Shown piece by piece: positions 36,569 to 46,402 of a DNA stretch of 64,000 bases. The stretch spans positions 1 through 64,000 of the forward strand of contig NZ_JBBPCO010000013.1 in the NCBI RefSeq assembly GCF_038070005.1, written 5' to 3'. Made by a program: the position numbers and the translations under genes. Every line of letters begins with the position of its first letter. Within the stretch, counting starts at the first letter, position 1. Origin of the DNA: Thermithiobacillus plumbiphilus. Lineage in GTDB: Bacteria > Pseudomonadota > Gammaproteobacteria > Acidithiobacillales > Thermithiobacillaceae. Under the pieces are notes generated by a model that saw only the letters and a list, made by a program, of their open reading frames with translations, had not been told where the DNA came from and did not search any database.

Positions 36569-37143
36569 GGACGCAGATCCCGGAAGCACCGTGGCGGCGT
36601 ACCATAGCGTAGGTATAATTCCTGCTCATAACGCAAAATTCTGTCGCGCCGGCGTTCACCAATCAGCCGCGCATCATTCCCCGCATAAATATTCCAAGGA
36701 TCCAGTGATTTACGCACTACCGAGCCAGCCCCCACCGCTGCGCCAACGCCCACCGTTACGCCCGGTAAAATCACACTGTTGGCACCAATAATCGCATGCG
36801 CCTTGATTTCCACATAGGAACGCTTCACCGCCCGGAATTCGGACGGGATCGTCGGATTGGTCAACCCCAGCCCTAGAAAATCATCACTGCCCGTCACGAC
36901 CCGGATTCCCGAGGATAAGCCGCAGAAATCTTCCAAGTAACATTCGCCGCCACCGGTAATGGAGGTGAAAGATGCGACATGAACGTAATTTCCAATAAAA
37001 ACGGGCCGGGTTGCAACGATAAACACGTAATCATCTATGATGACGTTTGAACCAATCTCGACATTTTCCGCGCCAACAATCTTGGCCAATGGGTAGATGG
37101 TTACATTTTCTCCAACAGATTTAAACTTGTACTCGCTAAGCAT
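36565..37143 (-). CDS. Left-handed beta-helix (hexapeptide) acyltransferase
   Basis: About 192 residues of imperfect hexapeptide repeats (VGAENVEIGSNVIIDDYVFI; later AIIGANSVILPGVTVGVGAA), typical of O- or N-acetyltransferases for nucleotide sugars. ATG 37143 overlaps the methyltransferase end by eight bases. Base composition is clearly lower in GC than the flagellar genes. Likely acylates the amino group made by the neighbouring aminotransferase. Confidence 0.85.
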   Translation of the reverse strand: MLSEYKFKSVGENVTIYPLAKIVGAENVEIGSNVIIDDYVFIVATRPVFIGNYVHVASFTSITGGGECYLEDFCGLSSGIRVVTGSDDFLGLGLTNPTIPSEFRAVKRSYVEIKAHAIIGANSVILPGVTVGVGAAVGAGSVVRKSLDPWNIYAGNDARLIGERRRDRILRYEQELYLRYGTPPRCFRDLRP

Positions 37144-37702
37144 GTGCAGCTTCAGCAATAAGCATGCTGTCTGGGCGTGTTTCACGATTGCACAAGGATT
37201 CGTGCAAACTGAATCCAAAAGATAAGAAATCAATTTTTGTAAAACCACATTGGCGAAGGCGCAATTCAAGTTCCTCCCGATTGTAAAGGTATTGATGTCC
37301 CCACTCGCGCATAGCCATATTCAACATTTGCGCCCGAGTCTCCACAAACTGGTATTCCGGCCATCGCAGCCAATCTTGGTCGCGCCATTCTCCCTTATAT
37401 TTATCCAGCAAATAGTCGAGATCCGGCATAGCTATACGCAGCACACCGCCCGGTTGCAGTACGCGCCGGCACTCAGCCAGAAGACGCATCCCTGAAGCGA
37501 GATCTAGGTGCTCCATGAAATGTTCGTTATAAATGTAATGGACCGATCCATTTGCAAGTGGCAGAGGCTGGCTTAAATCAAGATTCAAGTCCGCGACAGG
37601 AGAATCCAGGTCGATATTCAACCATCCATCGAAATAAATTCGACCACATCCCAAATGAAGAAATTGCAAGTTTTTCGCTGTCATTACCTCAGCCATATAC
37701 AT
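37136..37702 (-). CDS. SAM-dependent methyltransferase
   Basis: 188 residues with a class I methyltransferase start (LQFLHLGCGRIYFDGWLNID), the segment YNEHFMEHLD and VLQPGGVLRIAMPDLDYLL. Such enzymes occur in polysaccharide and flagellin glycan loci. It begins 20 bases after flgL; several ATG codons are possible and I kept the first (weak GAG before it). AT-rich compared with flgL. Confidence 0.82.
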   Translation of the reverse strand: MYMAEVMTAKNLQFLHLGCGRIYFDGWLNIDLDSPVADLNLDLSQPLPLANGSVHYIYNEHFMEHLDLASGMRLLAECRRVLQPGGVLRIAMPDLDYLLDKYKGEWRDQDWLRWPEYQFVETRAQMLNMAMREWGHQYLYNREELELRLRQCGFTKIDFLSFGFSLHESLCNRETRPDSMLIAEAAHA

Positions 37703-37722
37703 TGCTCAAAATCACACAATCT

Positions 37723-38910
37723 TCAAATATAATTGAACAGCGACAGATCCCGCACCTGCACGTAGGACTTCTGCGCGGCTTCCAGGGCCAGGGCCTGCTG
37801 GCTCAGGCGGCTGGCGGCTTCAGCAAAATCCGTGTCCTGCAGCACCGAAATCGCCTGCTTGTAGTAGATCACCTGGTCCTCGTTGGCCGAACGCACGCTG
37901 TCGAGTTCCTTCAGGCGCGTGCCGGCGTCGGCGCGGGCGGTGAGCACCTGCCCCAGGGCCTGATCGAGATTGCCGAGTGAGGCGTTGAGAGTGTTGTTGA
38001 GCGCGGCCTGCTCGGCGGGAGTGTTCACATTCTTGTCGAGTGCGCTGGCGATTTTGTCCAGTGTCTCGAACATGCTCTGGCTGCTGGAGGCCTTGATTGT
38101 AAAGCTGTCGCCTGGCGACGGCGCCCCGCTGATGCTGAACTGGATGCCGGGGATGTCAATGATGGTCTCGCCGCTGGTGTAGGAGACATTGCTCGCCACA
38201 GGGCCGCTGCCATCGGTGATGTCGTAAGTATCCGGCCCGGTGAAACTCAACGTGTAATCCCCCGCTACCCACTGCGCCGGGTCCACCACGCTGCCCTGAT
38301 CAATGATGCCGGTACCCGTGTTGGCGGCACTCGGCGCAGTGGCAAAGGTGCCGTTGCCATCCCGCACCAGACTGAAGATCCTGTCGCCCGGCGCGGCCAC
38401 ATCGATCTGCCGCGAGTTGCTGACCTGCATGCGCCGCGTGGACTGGTCGCCGTTGTAGCTGAAGTCACTGTTGAATGGCTGGGTGTTGGATTTCGAGCCA
38501 GCAAAGAGATACTGACCGTTGCCATCCTGGGTATTGGCCAGGCTCAACAACTGCTGGAGCTGCTGGCGGACCTCGGTGGCGGCAAAGCCGCGCGTCTCGT
38601 TGGTCTGGCTGGCATTGTTCATCTGCACGACGCGCTCGCGCACGTTCTGCAGCAGGTCATCCACCTGCCCGTAGATGCTTTCTTCCAGTTGCACCGCGCT
38701 CTGGGCCTGGTCGGCATTTTTGTTGTACTGCTCGATGCTGGCCAGGGACTGGTTGAAACCGACGATCTGGGCCGAGCCGACCGGGTCGTCGGCGGGATTG
38801 AGGATCTTGCGCCCGGTGGAGAGCTGCTGCTGGGTTCGGCTGAGTTCGGCCTGCTGGTTGAGCATGCTGTTCACGCCGAGCTGATGAAAGAGTGCTGTCG
38901 AGATGCGCAT
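37723..38910 (-). CDS. flgL: FlgL, hook-filament junction protein 3
   Basis: Junction protein of 395 residues. N-terminal flagellin-like helices (MRISTALFHQLGVNSMLNQQ; LSTGRKILNPADDPVG) and C-terminal end ALEAAQKSYVQVRDLSLFNYI (21 residues in the protein, trimmed in sense) are diagnostic. Three bases separate it from flgK. Confidence 0.95.
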   Translation of the reverse strand: MRISTALFHQLGVNSMLNQQAELSRTQQQLSTGRKILNPADDPVGSAQIVGFNQSLASIEQYNKNADQAQSAVQLEESIYGQVDDLLQNVRERVVQMNNASQTNETRGFAATEVRQQLQQLLSLANTQDGNGQYLFAGSKSNTQPFNSDFSYNGDQSTRRMQVSNSRQIDVAAPGDRIFSLVRDGNGTFATAPSAANTGTGIIDQGSVVDPAQWVAGDYTLSFTGPDTYDITDGSGPVASNVSYTSGETIIDIPGIQFSISGAPSPGDSFTIKASSSQSMFETLDKIASALDKNVNTPAEQAALNNTLNASLGNLDQALGQVLTARADAGTRLKELDSVRSANEDQVIYYKQAISVLQDTDFAEAASRLSQQALALEAAQKSYVQVRDLSLFNYI

Positions 38911-38913
38911 GGT

Positions 38914-40857
38914 TTACCCCTTGATGGCGAGGATGCTATCAAACAGCGAATCGGCGATCTGGATGACCTTGGCCGAGGCCTGATAGGCCTGCTGATAGCG
39001 CATCATGTTGGCGGCCTCCTCGTCGAGATTGACGCCGGACACGCTCTGCTGCGCCTGCTGGACTTGGGTGAAGAGATTGTTCTGGGCCTTCTCGGCAATC
39101 TGCGCCTGGCGCCCATCGGTGCCGACCCGCGTGACCATGCGTCCGTAAGAGGATGCAAAGGTGGCACTGTCGCCTTCGAGCAGATTCTGGCTCTTTAGCG
39201 CCGCCATGGCCAGACCGTTGCGGTTGTCGCCGGGACCGGCGGGTGTCAGGCTGAAGCTGTCGCCGGCGACGGGTGTCGTGCCGCTGAGACTCACCGACCA
39301 GTTACTGCTGGAAGGTGCCGGATAAGGGACGTTGATGCTCATGCCCTCAGTATAGGCACTGGACACAGTGCCGCCGCTGTAGGTAATGGTGAAACTGCTT
39401 GGTGGATCATCAAACTTGATGTCAACAGGCTTACCGAAAGCCGTAGCGGGCAGGTTGATGCCTGTACCAGCATCGCTGACTTTCCCTTCGGACACACTCA
39501 CGTTCCCGGCATTGACGCCAGCATTGGACACATAGGGCGCCGCCAGCGCCAGCCGCCTGGGATCATCGATGGCAACAGCAATTCCCGATCCCGCCTTGCG
39601 GGTGGGCTGGACCAGGAAGCTGTCTCCCGTAGCCGGTGCCGCTCCCACAGTCAAGGTCAACCCGTCAAAGCTGATCGTGCCGCCACTGACACTCAAGTCC
39701 GAGGGTGTCTTGCCGTCGCTCTGGCGCAGCACCTGCCATGCCGACCCATCATACGTTACCCGATAATCCGAGGCCTGCAGCTTGCCGATGTCACTCACCA
39801 CGGCGCTGCTGATGCTGCCCGTATTGCCGGCCGCACCCTGCACGCCCACCTTCGGCATCGTGAAAATGTTGGCGCCGTTGCCCCCAAGCTGGCCCTCAAG
39901 ATCCAGCCCGAGCGCCTGCTGGTCGTTCATGCTGCTAGCGACACCAACTGCAATTCGGCCCAGGGCATTACGGGCCGGGTCGAGACTTTCGTTGCGAAAG
40001 CGCAGCAGGCCGCCGACCGTGCCACTGGTCAGCTGCTTCGAGATCACGCTGCCACTCTTTTCATAGGCCACTTCAAGACGCAGGGGGTCGAGCGGGTCCT
40101 GTACCGTGGTGAGTGCACTGTACTTCGCGCCGGCCACCAGGGTCTGGCCGGTGCCAATGAAGACATTCACCTGGCCGTTGTCCTGCGGCACGACGGTCAC
40201 CCCGACCTCCTTGCCAAGATCGGCAATGAGCTGGTCGCGCTGATCGAGCAGGTCATTGGGCTGCTGCGCCGGGTTGCCGCCCTGCATATCCAGAATGCGA
40301 CGGTTCAGGTCCGCCAGCTCAGCGGCCAGGGTGTTGATGGTGCTGACATGATCCTGCAACTGCGTGTTGACGCCATTGGCCATGTCCTGCATCCGGCCAT
40401 CCAGGGCATTGAAGCGATTGGCAAGCACCTCGGCATTGCTGATCAGGGCCTGACGCTCGGGGATGCCGGCAGGGTTGTTGCTGGCCGCCTGCACCGCCGC
40501 GAAAAAGTCATTGAGTGCCGGGCTGAGACCGGAACCGGGATCGGAGAGCATATTATTGAGCTGGCTCAACTGGGCGTTCATGGTCGAAGCCGCGCCCAGC
40601 TTGCCATTGACGTCCCAGAGCTGGCCCTGCAGATAGCTGTCATAGCTGCGCATGACGCCTTCCATCTGCACACCGGAGCCAATGAAGCCGGCGCCCGAGA
40701 ACTGCGGCGTGCGCGCGCTCTGCAACACACTCTGGCGGCTGTAGCCGGGCGTGTTGACGTTGCTGATGTTGTGCCCGGTGGTCTGCAGGCTGCTTGAGGC
40801 GATATTGAGCCCGCCAAGCGCACTGTTGATCAGCGATCCGATGCTCGATGTGGACAT
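38914..40857 (-). CDS. flgK: FlgK, hook-filament junction protein 1
   Basis: 647 residues. Rod/hook-type N terminus (LNIASSSLQTTGHNISNVNT; PGYSRQ) and C terminus EEAANMMRYQQAYQASAKVI, with a variable middle. Sits between flgJ and flgL as usual. Confidence 0.96.
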   Translation of the reverse strand: MSTSSIGSLINSALGGLNIASSSLQTTGHNISNVNTPGYSRQSVLQSARTPQFSGAGFIGSGVQMEGVMRSYDSYLQGQLWDVNGKLGAASTMNAQLSQLNNMLSDPGSGLSPALNDFFAAVQAASNNPAGIPERQALISNAEVLANRFNALDGRMQDMANGVNTQLQDHVSTINTLAAELADLNRRILDMQGGNPAQQPNDLLDQRDQLIADLGKEVGVTVVPQDNGQVNVFIGTGQTLVAGAKYSALTTVQDPLDPLRLEVAYEKSGSVISKQLTSGTVGGLLRFRNESLDPARNALGRIAVGVASSMNDQQALGLDLEGQLGGNGANIFTMPKVGVQGAAGNTGSISSAVVSDIGKLQASDYRVTYDGSAWQVLRQSDGKTPSDLSVSGGTISFDGLTLTVGAAPATGDSFLVQPTRKAGSGIAVAIDDPRRLALAAPYVSNAGVNAGNVSVSEGKVSDAGTGINLPATAFGKPVDIKFDDPPSSFTITYSGGTVSSAYTEGMSINVPYPAPSSSNWSVSLSGTTPVAGDSFSLTPAGPGDNRNGLAMAALKSQNLLEGDSATFASSYGRMVTRVGTDGRQAQIAEKAQNNLFTQVQQAQQSVSGVNLDEEAANMMRYQQAYQASAKVIQIADSLFDSILAIKG

Positions 40858-40876
40858 GGTTTGATCTCCGACCTGG

Positions 40877-41776
40877 TTACGGCTTGATGCCCAGGCTGTT
40901 CAGAATGGACTGCATGCGGTGCCCCTTGGCCGTGGCCGTGAGTTTCTCGGCATAGCGCGGATCGGTGGCGTAGCCGGCCTTCTGCAGGCCGCGCGCGAAA
41001 CCGGCAATGTCATCGCCCATGCCAAGCACCTGCTGGTAACGCTTGCTGCCTTGCAATAAGCGTGCATAGTCCTGCACGCCATCGGCGACACTGTCGTATG
41101 CACGAAAGGCGGCGCGCTCCATCTGCTGCAAACCCTGGCGAAACTCATGGGTACCGGCCTCGACCTGCCTGCCTGCCCAGCCGCTGGCCTTGATGCCAAA
41201 AAGGTTGAAACTCGGCTGATTCTTGCCGTCGCGCGGCACGCTCTTGCCCCAGCCGGTCTCGAGCGCCGCGTGCGCCAGCACCGCCACCGGACTGACACCG
41301 AGCGCCTTGGCCGCTTCCCTGGCGGCGGGCAGGATGTCGGCGATGAACTGCTTCGCTCTCTCCAGGGCACCACGCGGGGCCGGGCTGCTGCTCTCGGCGG
41401 GCGCGGGCGTATGTGGCGCGATGCGCCGCGCCATGGCTTCGAAACCGGCAGCCGTGCCCTGCACCGGCGGCTTGGCGATCCCCAGTTGGCGCACCAGCAT
41501 CTCGGCCAGGCCAAATCCGCGCCCCTGGGACAGGTTCTGCGCCAGTTGCTGGTCGAGCATGCCCTGATACATCTTGCCCTCGTTGCTGCTGGTCAGCGGG
41601 TTGCCGGGCAGGGTGGCGCGCATGCCCTTGAGCATCTGCTGGGTGAAAAGCGCCTCGAACTGCTGGGCGGCCTTCTTCAGGGCCTGCGGGTCCTGCTGCT
41701 GGGCCTGGGTCTGCAGACTGCGTAGTTGCGTGAAATCCAGCACGCTCTGCGTGTCACTGGCGCCCAGCCCCTTCAT
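40877..41776 (-). CDS. flgJ: FlgJ, rod cap with peptidoglycan hydrolase domain
   Basis: 299 residues in two domains: rod-cap domain (about 1-115, AAQQFEALFTQQMLKGMRAT) and a glucosaminidase domain with the catalytic Glu in HAALETGWGKS. It cuts peptidoglycan so the rod can pass. The dual-domain form is typical of Beta- and Gammaproteobacteria. Overlaps the flgI stop by one base. Confidence 0.95.
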   Translation of the reverse strand: MKGLGASDTQSVLDFTQLRSLQTQAQQQDPQALKKAAQQFEALFTQQMLKGMRATLPGNPLTSSNEGKMYQGMLDQQLAQNLSQGRGFGLAEMLVRQLGIAKPPVQGTAAGFEAMARRIAPHTPAPAESSSPAPRGALERAKQFIADILPAAREAAKALGVSPVAVLAHAALETGWGKSVPRDGKNQPSFNLFGIKASGWAGRQVEAGTHEFRQGLQQMERAAFRAYDSVADGVQDYARLLQGSKRYQQVLGMGDDIAGFARGLQKAGYATDPRYAEKLTATAKGHRMQSILNSLGIKP

Positions 41777-42882
41777 CAGACCACCTCCAGTTCCGCCTGC
41801 AGGGCGCCGGCGAGCTTAAGGGATTGCAGGATGGCGACGAGATCCGTCGGGGTGGCGCCGACGGCGTTCAGGGCGCGCACCACCTGCTCCAGGGTCACGC
41901 CGGCGGAAAAGAGCATCAGCCGGCCTTTTTCTTCGCGGGTCTCGATCTGCGTGTTGGGCGTGACCACGGTCTGACCATTGCTGAAGGCTCCGGGCTGGCT
42001 CACCTGCGGGTTCTCGCTGATGGTGACCGACAGGTTGCCGTGGGCCACCGCCGCGGGGCGCAGGCGCACGTTCTGGCCGAGCACCACGGTGCCGCTGCGC
42101 GCATCGATGACCACCTTCGCCACCGGAATGGCGGACTCCAGTGTCAGATTCTCCAGGGCCGCGATGAAGTTCACCCGCTCGCCCGGTGTAACTGGTGCGC
42201 GCACCTCGACCTGGGCGGCGCTCAGAGGCTGGGCGGTGTTGGGACCAAAATTCGCATTCACCGCCTGGGCCAGACGACTGGCGGTGGTGAAATCCGGCGC
42301 GTTGAGGCTGAGATTGAGCATCTGCCCCTGCCCCAGCTCCGTGGGCACGCTCTGCTCGACGGTCGCGCCATTGGGGATGCGCGCCGTGCCCAAACTATTG
42401 ACCTTGACGCTGGCGCCCTGCCCGCTCGCGCCATAACCACCGACGATCAGCGAACCCTGCGCCATGGCATAGACCTGGCCGTTGACGCCCTTGAGCGGCG
42501 TCATCAGGAGCGTGCCACCGCGCAGGCTGGAGGCATTGCCCAAGGAGGACACCGTGACATCGATACTCTGGCCCGGCCGGGCAAAGGCCGGCAGGCTGGT
42601 GGTGACCATCACCGCCGCGACGTTTTTCAGTTGCAGATTGACCGGCGGCAAATTGACACCCATCTGCATCAGCATATTGCGGATGCTCTGCACCGTGAAG
42701 GGCGTCTGTGTGGTCTGGTCACCGGTGCCGTCCAGGCCGACAACCAGGCCGTAGCCGATCAACTGATTGGTACGCACGCCCTGGATGCTGGCGATATCCT
42801 TGATGCGCTCGGCCTGGGCAATGCCCGGCAGCAGACCCGCCAGCAAGAGACAACTGAAAAACAAGCTGATTCGTGAATACAT
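41776..42882 (-). CDS. flgI: FlgI, P-ring protein
   Basis: Periplasmic P-ring subunit, about 368 residues. Signal peptide of about 24 residues ending IAQA, then ERIKDIASIQGVRTNQLIGY. ATG 42882 has AGGAAGGATC directly before it and lies eight bases after flgH; the earlier in-frame start inside flgH was rejected. Confidence 0.96.
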   Translation of the reverse strand: MYSRISLFFSCLLLAGLLPGIAQAERIKDIASIQGVRTNQLIGYGLVVGLDGTGDQTTQTPFTVQSIRNMLMQMGVNLPPVNLQLKNVAAVMVTTSLPAFARPGQSIDVTVSSLGNASSLRGGTLLMTPLKGVNGQVYAMAQGSLIVGGYGASGQGASVKVNSLGTARIPNGATVEQSVPTELGQGQMLNLSLNAPDFTTASRLAQAVNANFGPNTAQPLSAAQVEVRAPVTPGERVNFIAALENLTLESAIPVAKVVIDARSGTVVLGQNVRLRPAAVAHGNLSVTISENPQVSQPGAFSNGQTVVTPNTQIETREEKGRLMLFSAGVTLEQVVRALNAVGATPTDLVAILQSLKLAGALQAELEVV

Positions 42883-42890
42883 GATCCTTC

Positions 42891-43589
42891 CTAAAGCGGC
42901 CAGACACTCATGAAGAAGCGCTGCAGCCAACCCATGCGCTGGGATTCGTCGATGGTACCGGAACCCCGGTACTCGATGCGGGCATTGGCCACCTGGGTGG
43001 ACTGCACGGTATTGTCCGGGCCGATGCTTTCCGGGCGCACCACCCCGGCGAGCCGGATGTACTCGGTCCCCTGATTGATCTGCACGTGCTTCTCGCCACT
43101 GATCACCAGATTGCCGTTTGCCTGTACCTGCACCACCGTTGCAGTAATCGTGCCAATGAAGCTGTTGTTCTGGGCGCTGGCGCCCTTGCCCTCGAACTTG
43201 TTGTCGGATGAGGCGCCGAGATTCGGGTTGAACTGCCCGCCGGCGATATTGCCGAAGCCCAGCGGCAAGCCAAACAGCGCCGAAATCTTGTTATCCGTGC
43301 TGCTGGAACGGTTCAGCGAAGTACTGGCCTGCTTGCTGGCGCTGGCCTTCTCGACGATGTTGATGGTCAGCACATCCCCCACCCGCCGCGCACGCCGGTC
43401 CTCGAACAGGGCCATGCTGGTCTGGGCCTGATAGATGGCCCCATTGGCCGGCGCCGGCTCGGGATTGGCGGGCAGGGCCGGAAAGGCCAGCGGTTCGGTC
43501 GGGCCTTTCGGGGCCGTGGCGCAGCCGGCCAGCACAGCAAAGCTCAGCAGCAAGGCAACCAGAAACCATCGCGCAGCGTCATGAACCAT
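42891..43589 (-). CDS. flgH: FlgH, L-ring lipoprotein
   Basis: Outer-membrane L-ring subunit, 232 residues, with lipobox VLAGC (Cys23) after a hydrophobic signal. Core segments SMALFEDRRARRVGDVLTI and NLVISGEKHVQINQGTEYIR are typical. Its presence confirms a Gram-negative envelope with outer membrane. Confidence 0.96.
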   Translation of the reverse strand: MVHDAARWFLVALLLSFAVLAGCATAPKGPTEPLAFPALPANPEPAPANGAIYQAQTSMALFEDRRARRVGDVLTINIVEKASASKQASTSLNRSSSTDNKISALFGLPLGFGNIAGGQFNPNLGASSDNKFEGKGASAQNNSFIGTITATVVQVQANGNLVISGEKHVQINQGTEYIRLAGVVRPESIGPDNTVQSTQVANARIEYRGSGTIDESQRMGWLQRFFMSVWPL

Positions 43590-43602
43590 GTGAATCAGTC
43601 CC

Positions 43603-44388
43603 TTAGAGATTATTGTTCACGTACTGCAGCATTTCATCGGCAGCCTTCACGGCCTTCGAGTTGATCTCATAGGCGCGCTGGGTGGTGATCATATTGACCA
43701 TCTCCTCGACGATATTGACGTTGCTGGTCTCCAGGAAACCCTGGTTGATCACGCCCAGGCCATTGCTGCCTGGATTGCCCGTATTGGGCGTACCGGAGGC
43801 ACCAGTCTCGATGAAGAGATTGTCGCCGATGGCCTGCAGGCCCGCCGGATTGACGAAGGTGGCCATCTGCAAATTGCCGATCTGTATCGGCGTGGCAGTC
43901 CCTGCCTGCGTGGCGGATACCGTGCCATCCGTGCCCACGGTAATGCTGGTGACATTGGGCGGAATGGTGATGCCCGGCTGCACGGCATAGCCGCTGGCGG
44001 TGACCAGTTGCCCCTGGCTATCGATCTGGAAGCTGCCGTCGCGGGTGTAACCCATCGTGCCATCGGGCCTGAGCACCTGAAAGAAACCATTGCCGTTGAT
44101 GGCGAGATCCATGCTGTTGCCAGTCTGGGTCAGGTTGCCCTGGGTATGGATTTTTTCAGTGGCCACCGTGCGCACGCCGGTGCCCATCTGCAGGCCCGAG
44201 GGGAGTTGCGTCTGCTGGCTTGATTGCGCGCCAGCCTGACGAACATTCTGGTACAGAAGATCCTCGAACACGGCCCGGGCCCGCTTGAAGCCCGTGGTGT
44301 TGACGTTGGCAAGATTGTTGGAAATGACGTCCATCTGCTGCTGCTGGGCGTCAAGGCCGGTTTTTGCGATCCAGAGACTGCGAATCAT
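43603..44388 (-). CDS. flgG: FlgG, distal rod protein
   Basis: 261 residues, start [20 protein letters not shown] and [17 protein letters not shown], end with [20 protein letters not shown]. The usual length for FlgG. Part of the flgB-L operon. Confidence 0.97.
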   Translation of the reverse strand: MIRSLWIAKTGLDAQQQQMDVISNNLANVNTTGFKRARAVFEDLLYQNVRQAGAQSSQQTQLPSGLQMGTGVRTVATEKIHTQGNLTQTGNSMDLAINGNGFFQVLRPDGTMGYTRDGSFQIDSQGQLVTASGYAVQPGITIPPNVTSITVGTDGTVSATQAGTATPIQIGNLQMATFVNPAGLQAIGDNLFIETGASGTPNTGNPGSNGLGVINQGFLETSNVNIVEEMVNMITTQRAYEINSKAVKAADEMLQYVNNNL

Positions 44389-44401
44389 GGGCGTACCCCT
44401 T

Positions 44402-45139
44402 TTAGCCGTTCAGGTTGAGGATCTGGGCCGCATTGCGCGAGTCCTCGCGCGCGGTCTGGATCAGCTTGATCTGGGTTTCGAACTGGCGCGACATGCTGAT
44501 CATGTCCACCATGGCGCTGACCGGGTTGACGTTGCTGCCTTCGAGCATGCCCTGGGCGAGCGTCACGCCGGCATCCGCCTGGATCGGACCGCCGCTGGCG
44601 CGGAACAGTCCATCGGGGCCCTTCCGTAGGCTGGCCTCGGGCGGGTTGACCAGCCGGAGGCGGTCAAACACCACGCTGGCCGAGGCCGGCTGGCCCTGCG
44701 GCACGCCAGAGATGGTGCCATCGGCGCCGATGCTCACTGACTGCAGCGGCGGCAGGCTGATCGGGCCGTTGTTGCCCAGCACCGGGCGGCCATCCGCGCT
44801 TTCCAGCAATCCACTGGGGCTCAGATGCAGGTTGCCGCTACGGGTCAGGCCCTCGCCGTCCGGGGTCTGAACCGCAATCCAGCCCGGCCCCTTGATGGCG
44901 ACATCCAGATCCCGTCCGGTCTGCTGCAGCGGGCCCTGCGAGAAGTCCGCCGTCACTTCCTGGGTCACGGCGTAGGCGCGGGTCGGTAGGTTCATGTTGA
45001 ACACCGGCAGAGCGCGCAGTACATTCTGGTCGGCGCGAAAACCCGTGGTATTGACGTTCGCCAGATTATTGGCGGCCAGCGCCTGCTTCTGCAGGATCTC
45101 CCGCGCCCCGGTCATGGCCACATAGATCATCCGGTCCAT
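44402..45139 (-). CDS. flgF: FlgF, proximal rod protein
   Basis: 245 residues; start [20 protein letters not shown] and [16 protein letters not shown]-terminal [18 protein letters not shown]. Located between flgE and flgG. Confidence 0.96.
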   Translation of the reverse strand: MDRMIYVAMTGAREILQKQALAANNLANVNTTGFRADQNVLRALPVFNMNLPTRAYAVTQEVTADFSQGPLQQTGRDLDVAIKGPGWIAVQTPDGEGLTRSGNLHLSPSGLLESADGRPVLGNNGPISLPPLQSVSIGADGTISGVPQGQPASASVVFDRLRLVNPPEASLRKGPDGLFRASGGPIQADAGVTLAQGMLEGSNVNPVSAMVDMISMSRQFETQIKLIQTAREDSRNAAQILNLNG

Positions 45140-45151
45140 GGCTTATCTCCC

Positions 45152-46393
45152 TTAACGCAGGGTCAGGAGGGTCTGGAGAATCTGATCCTCGGTCTTGATG
45201 GTCTGGGCATTGGCCTGGTAGGTACGCTGCGCCGTAATCATGGCCACCAGTTCCTCGGTCAGATCGACATTCGAGGCCTCCACCGCGCCCGACTGCAGCA
45301 ATCCCAGATTCGAGGATCCCGGCGCGCCGGTCAGCGGATCCCCGGAGGCGTAGGTCGCCGCCCAGAGATTGTCGCCGATGTTCTGCAGGCCATTGGGATT
45401 GGTGAAGTTGGACAGGGCCACCCGCCCGAGCACCTGCGACTGGCCATTGCTGTAGCGCCCGAAGAGGTTGCCGTCGGCGCCGACATTCAGGCCGCTGAGG
45501 CGGCCGCTGGCATTGCCGTCGGCCGTCAAGGTATTGACGCTGAAGGGGCTGTCATAGAAGGTGGAAGAACCCAGATCGAAATCGATGGTGCTGCCTGCCG
45601 CGCCACTGCCCCAGCTGCTGACGTTCAGTTTTGCTGTGCCGCCACTTGTCACCTTGCCCTGGTCATCGAATTGCAGGGTGGTGAGCAGGTTTGAAGGAGT
45701 AGAGGTGCCGGTGGACGTAGTGCCCGTACCGTCATCCAACTGGTAATACACATTCCACTGTCCATCCGTCGCAGTTTTAACGAAATAAGTCGTCGCCAAA
45801 TGCGCCACGCCGAGGCTGTCGTAGACCGTCAGCGAGGTCGCATTGTTGTAGCTGTTCGGGTCGTTGGCATCAAAAGTCGTTACCGTAGGGGGAGTCGCCA
45901 CCGCCGGCAGGTTGACGTTCGCCAGCACGCTGGCGCTGGACTTGGGCGCGATGTCGGCAGTATCGATACGCATGTCACCCAGTTGCCCGGTCACCGTGCC
46001 ATTGGCCACCTGGTAGCCGGTCAGCCGCGCGCCGCCGTCATTGACGACATATCCTTCCTTGTCGATGCTGAACTGGCCGTTGCGGCTATAGACGTTGCTG
46101 CCATTGTCATTGAGGCGAAAAAAGCCGCCGCCGTTGATGGCAATGTCCAGCGGATTGTTGGTGACGTCGATATTGCCTTGGGTGAATTCCGTGGCGATAC
46201 GCGCCACCTGCACGCCGATACCGGTCTGGCCCATAGTGGGCGCGGTATTGGCAATGGCCGCGGCATAGGAATCTGCAAAGTGTGCATTGGCCTTTTTAAA
46301 GCCTACGGTGTTAGCGTTGGAAACATTGTTGCCAATCACGTTGAGATCCGTGGCCGCGGCGTTCAGGCCGCTCAAACCGGTGCGCAGGGACAT
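45152..46393 (-). CDS. flgE: FlgE, hook protein
   Basis: Hook subunit of 413 residues. Start MSLRTGLSGLNAAATDLNVI, NNVSNANTVGFKKAN, variable Ser/Thr/Asp-rich middle, end ITAQRTYQANAQTIKTEDQI. Intermediate length for hook proteins. Confidence 0.96.
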   Translation of the reverse strand: MSLRTGLSGLNAAATDLNVIGNNVSNANTVGFKKANAHFADSYAAAIANTAPTMGQTGIGVQVARIATEFTQGNIDVTNNPLDIAINGGGFFRLNDNGSNVYSRNGQFSIDKEGYVVNDGGARLTGYQVANGTVTGQLGDMRIDTADIAPKSSASVLANVNLPAVATPPTVTTFDANDPNSYNNATSLTVYDSLGVAHLATTYFVKTATDGQWNVYYQLDDGTGTTSTGTSTPSNLLTTLQFDDQGKVTSGGTAKLNVSSWGSGAAGSTIDFDLGSSTFYDSPFSVNTLTADGNASGRLSGLNVGADGNLFGRYSNGQSQVLGRVALSNFTNPNGLQNIGDNLWAATYASGDPLTGAPGSSNLGLLQSGAVEASNVDLTEELVAMITAQRTYQANAQTIKTEDQILQTLLTLR

Positions 46394-46402
46394 GTCTTCC
46401 TC

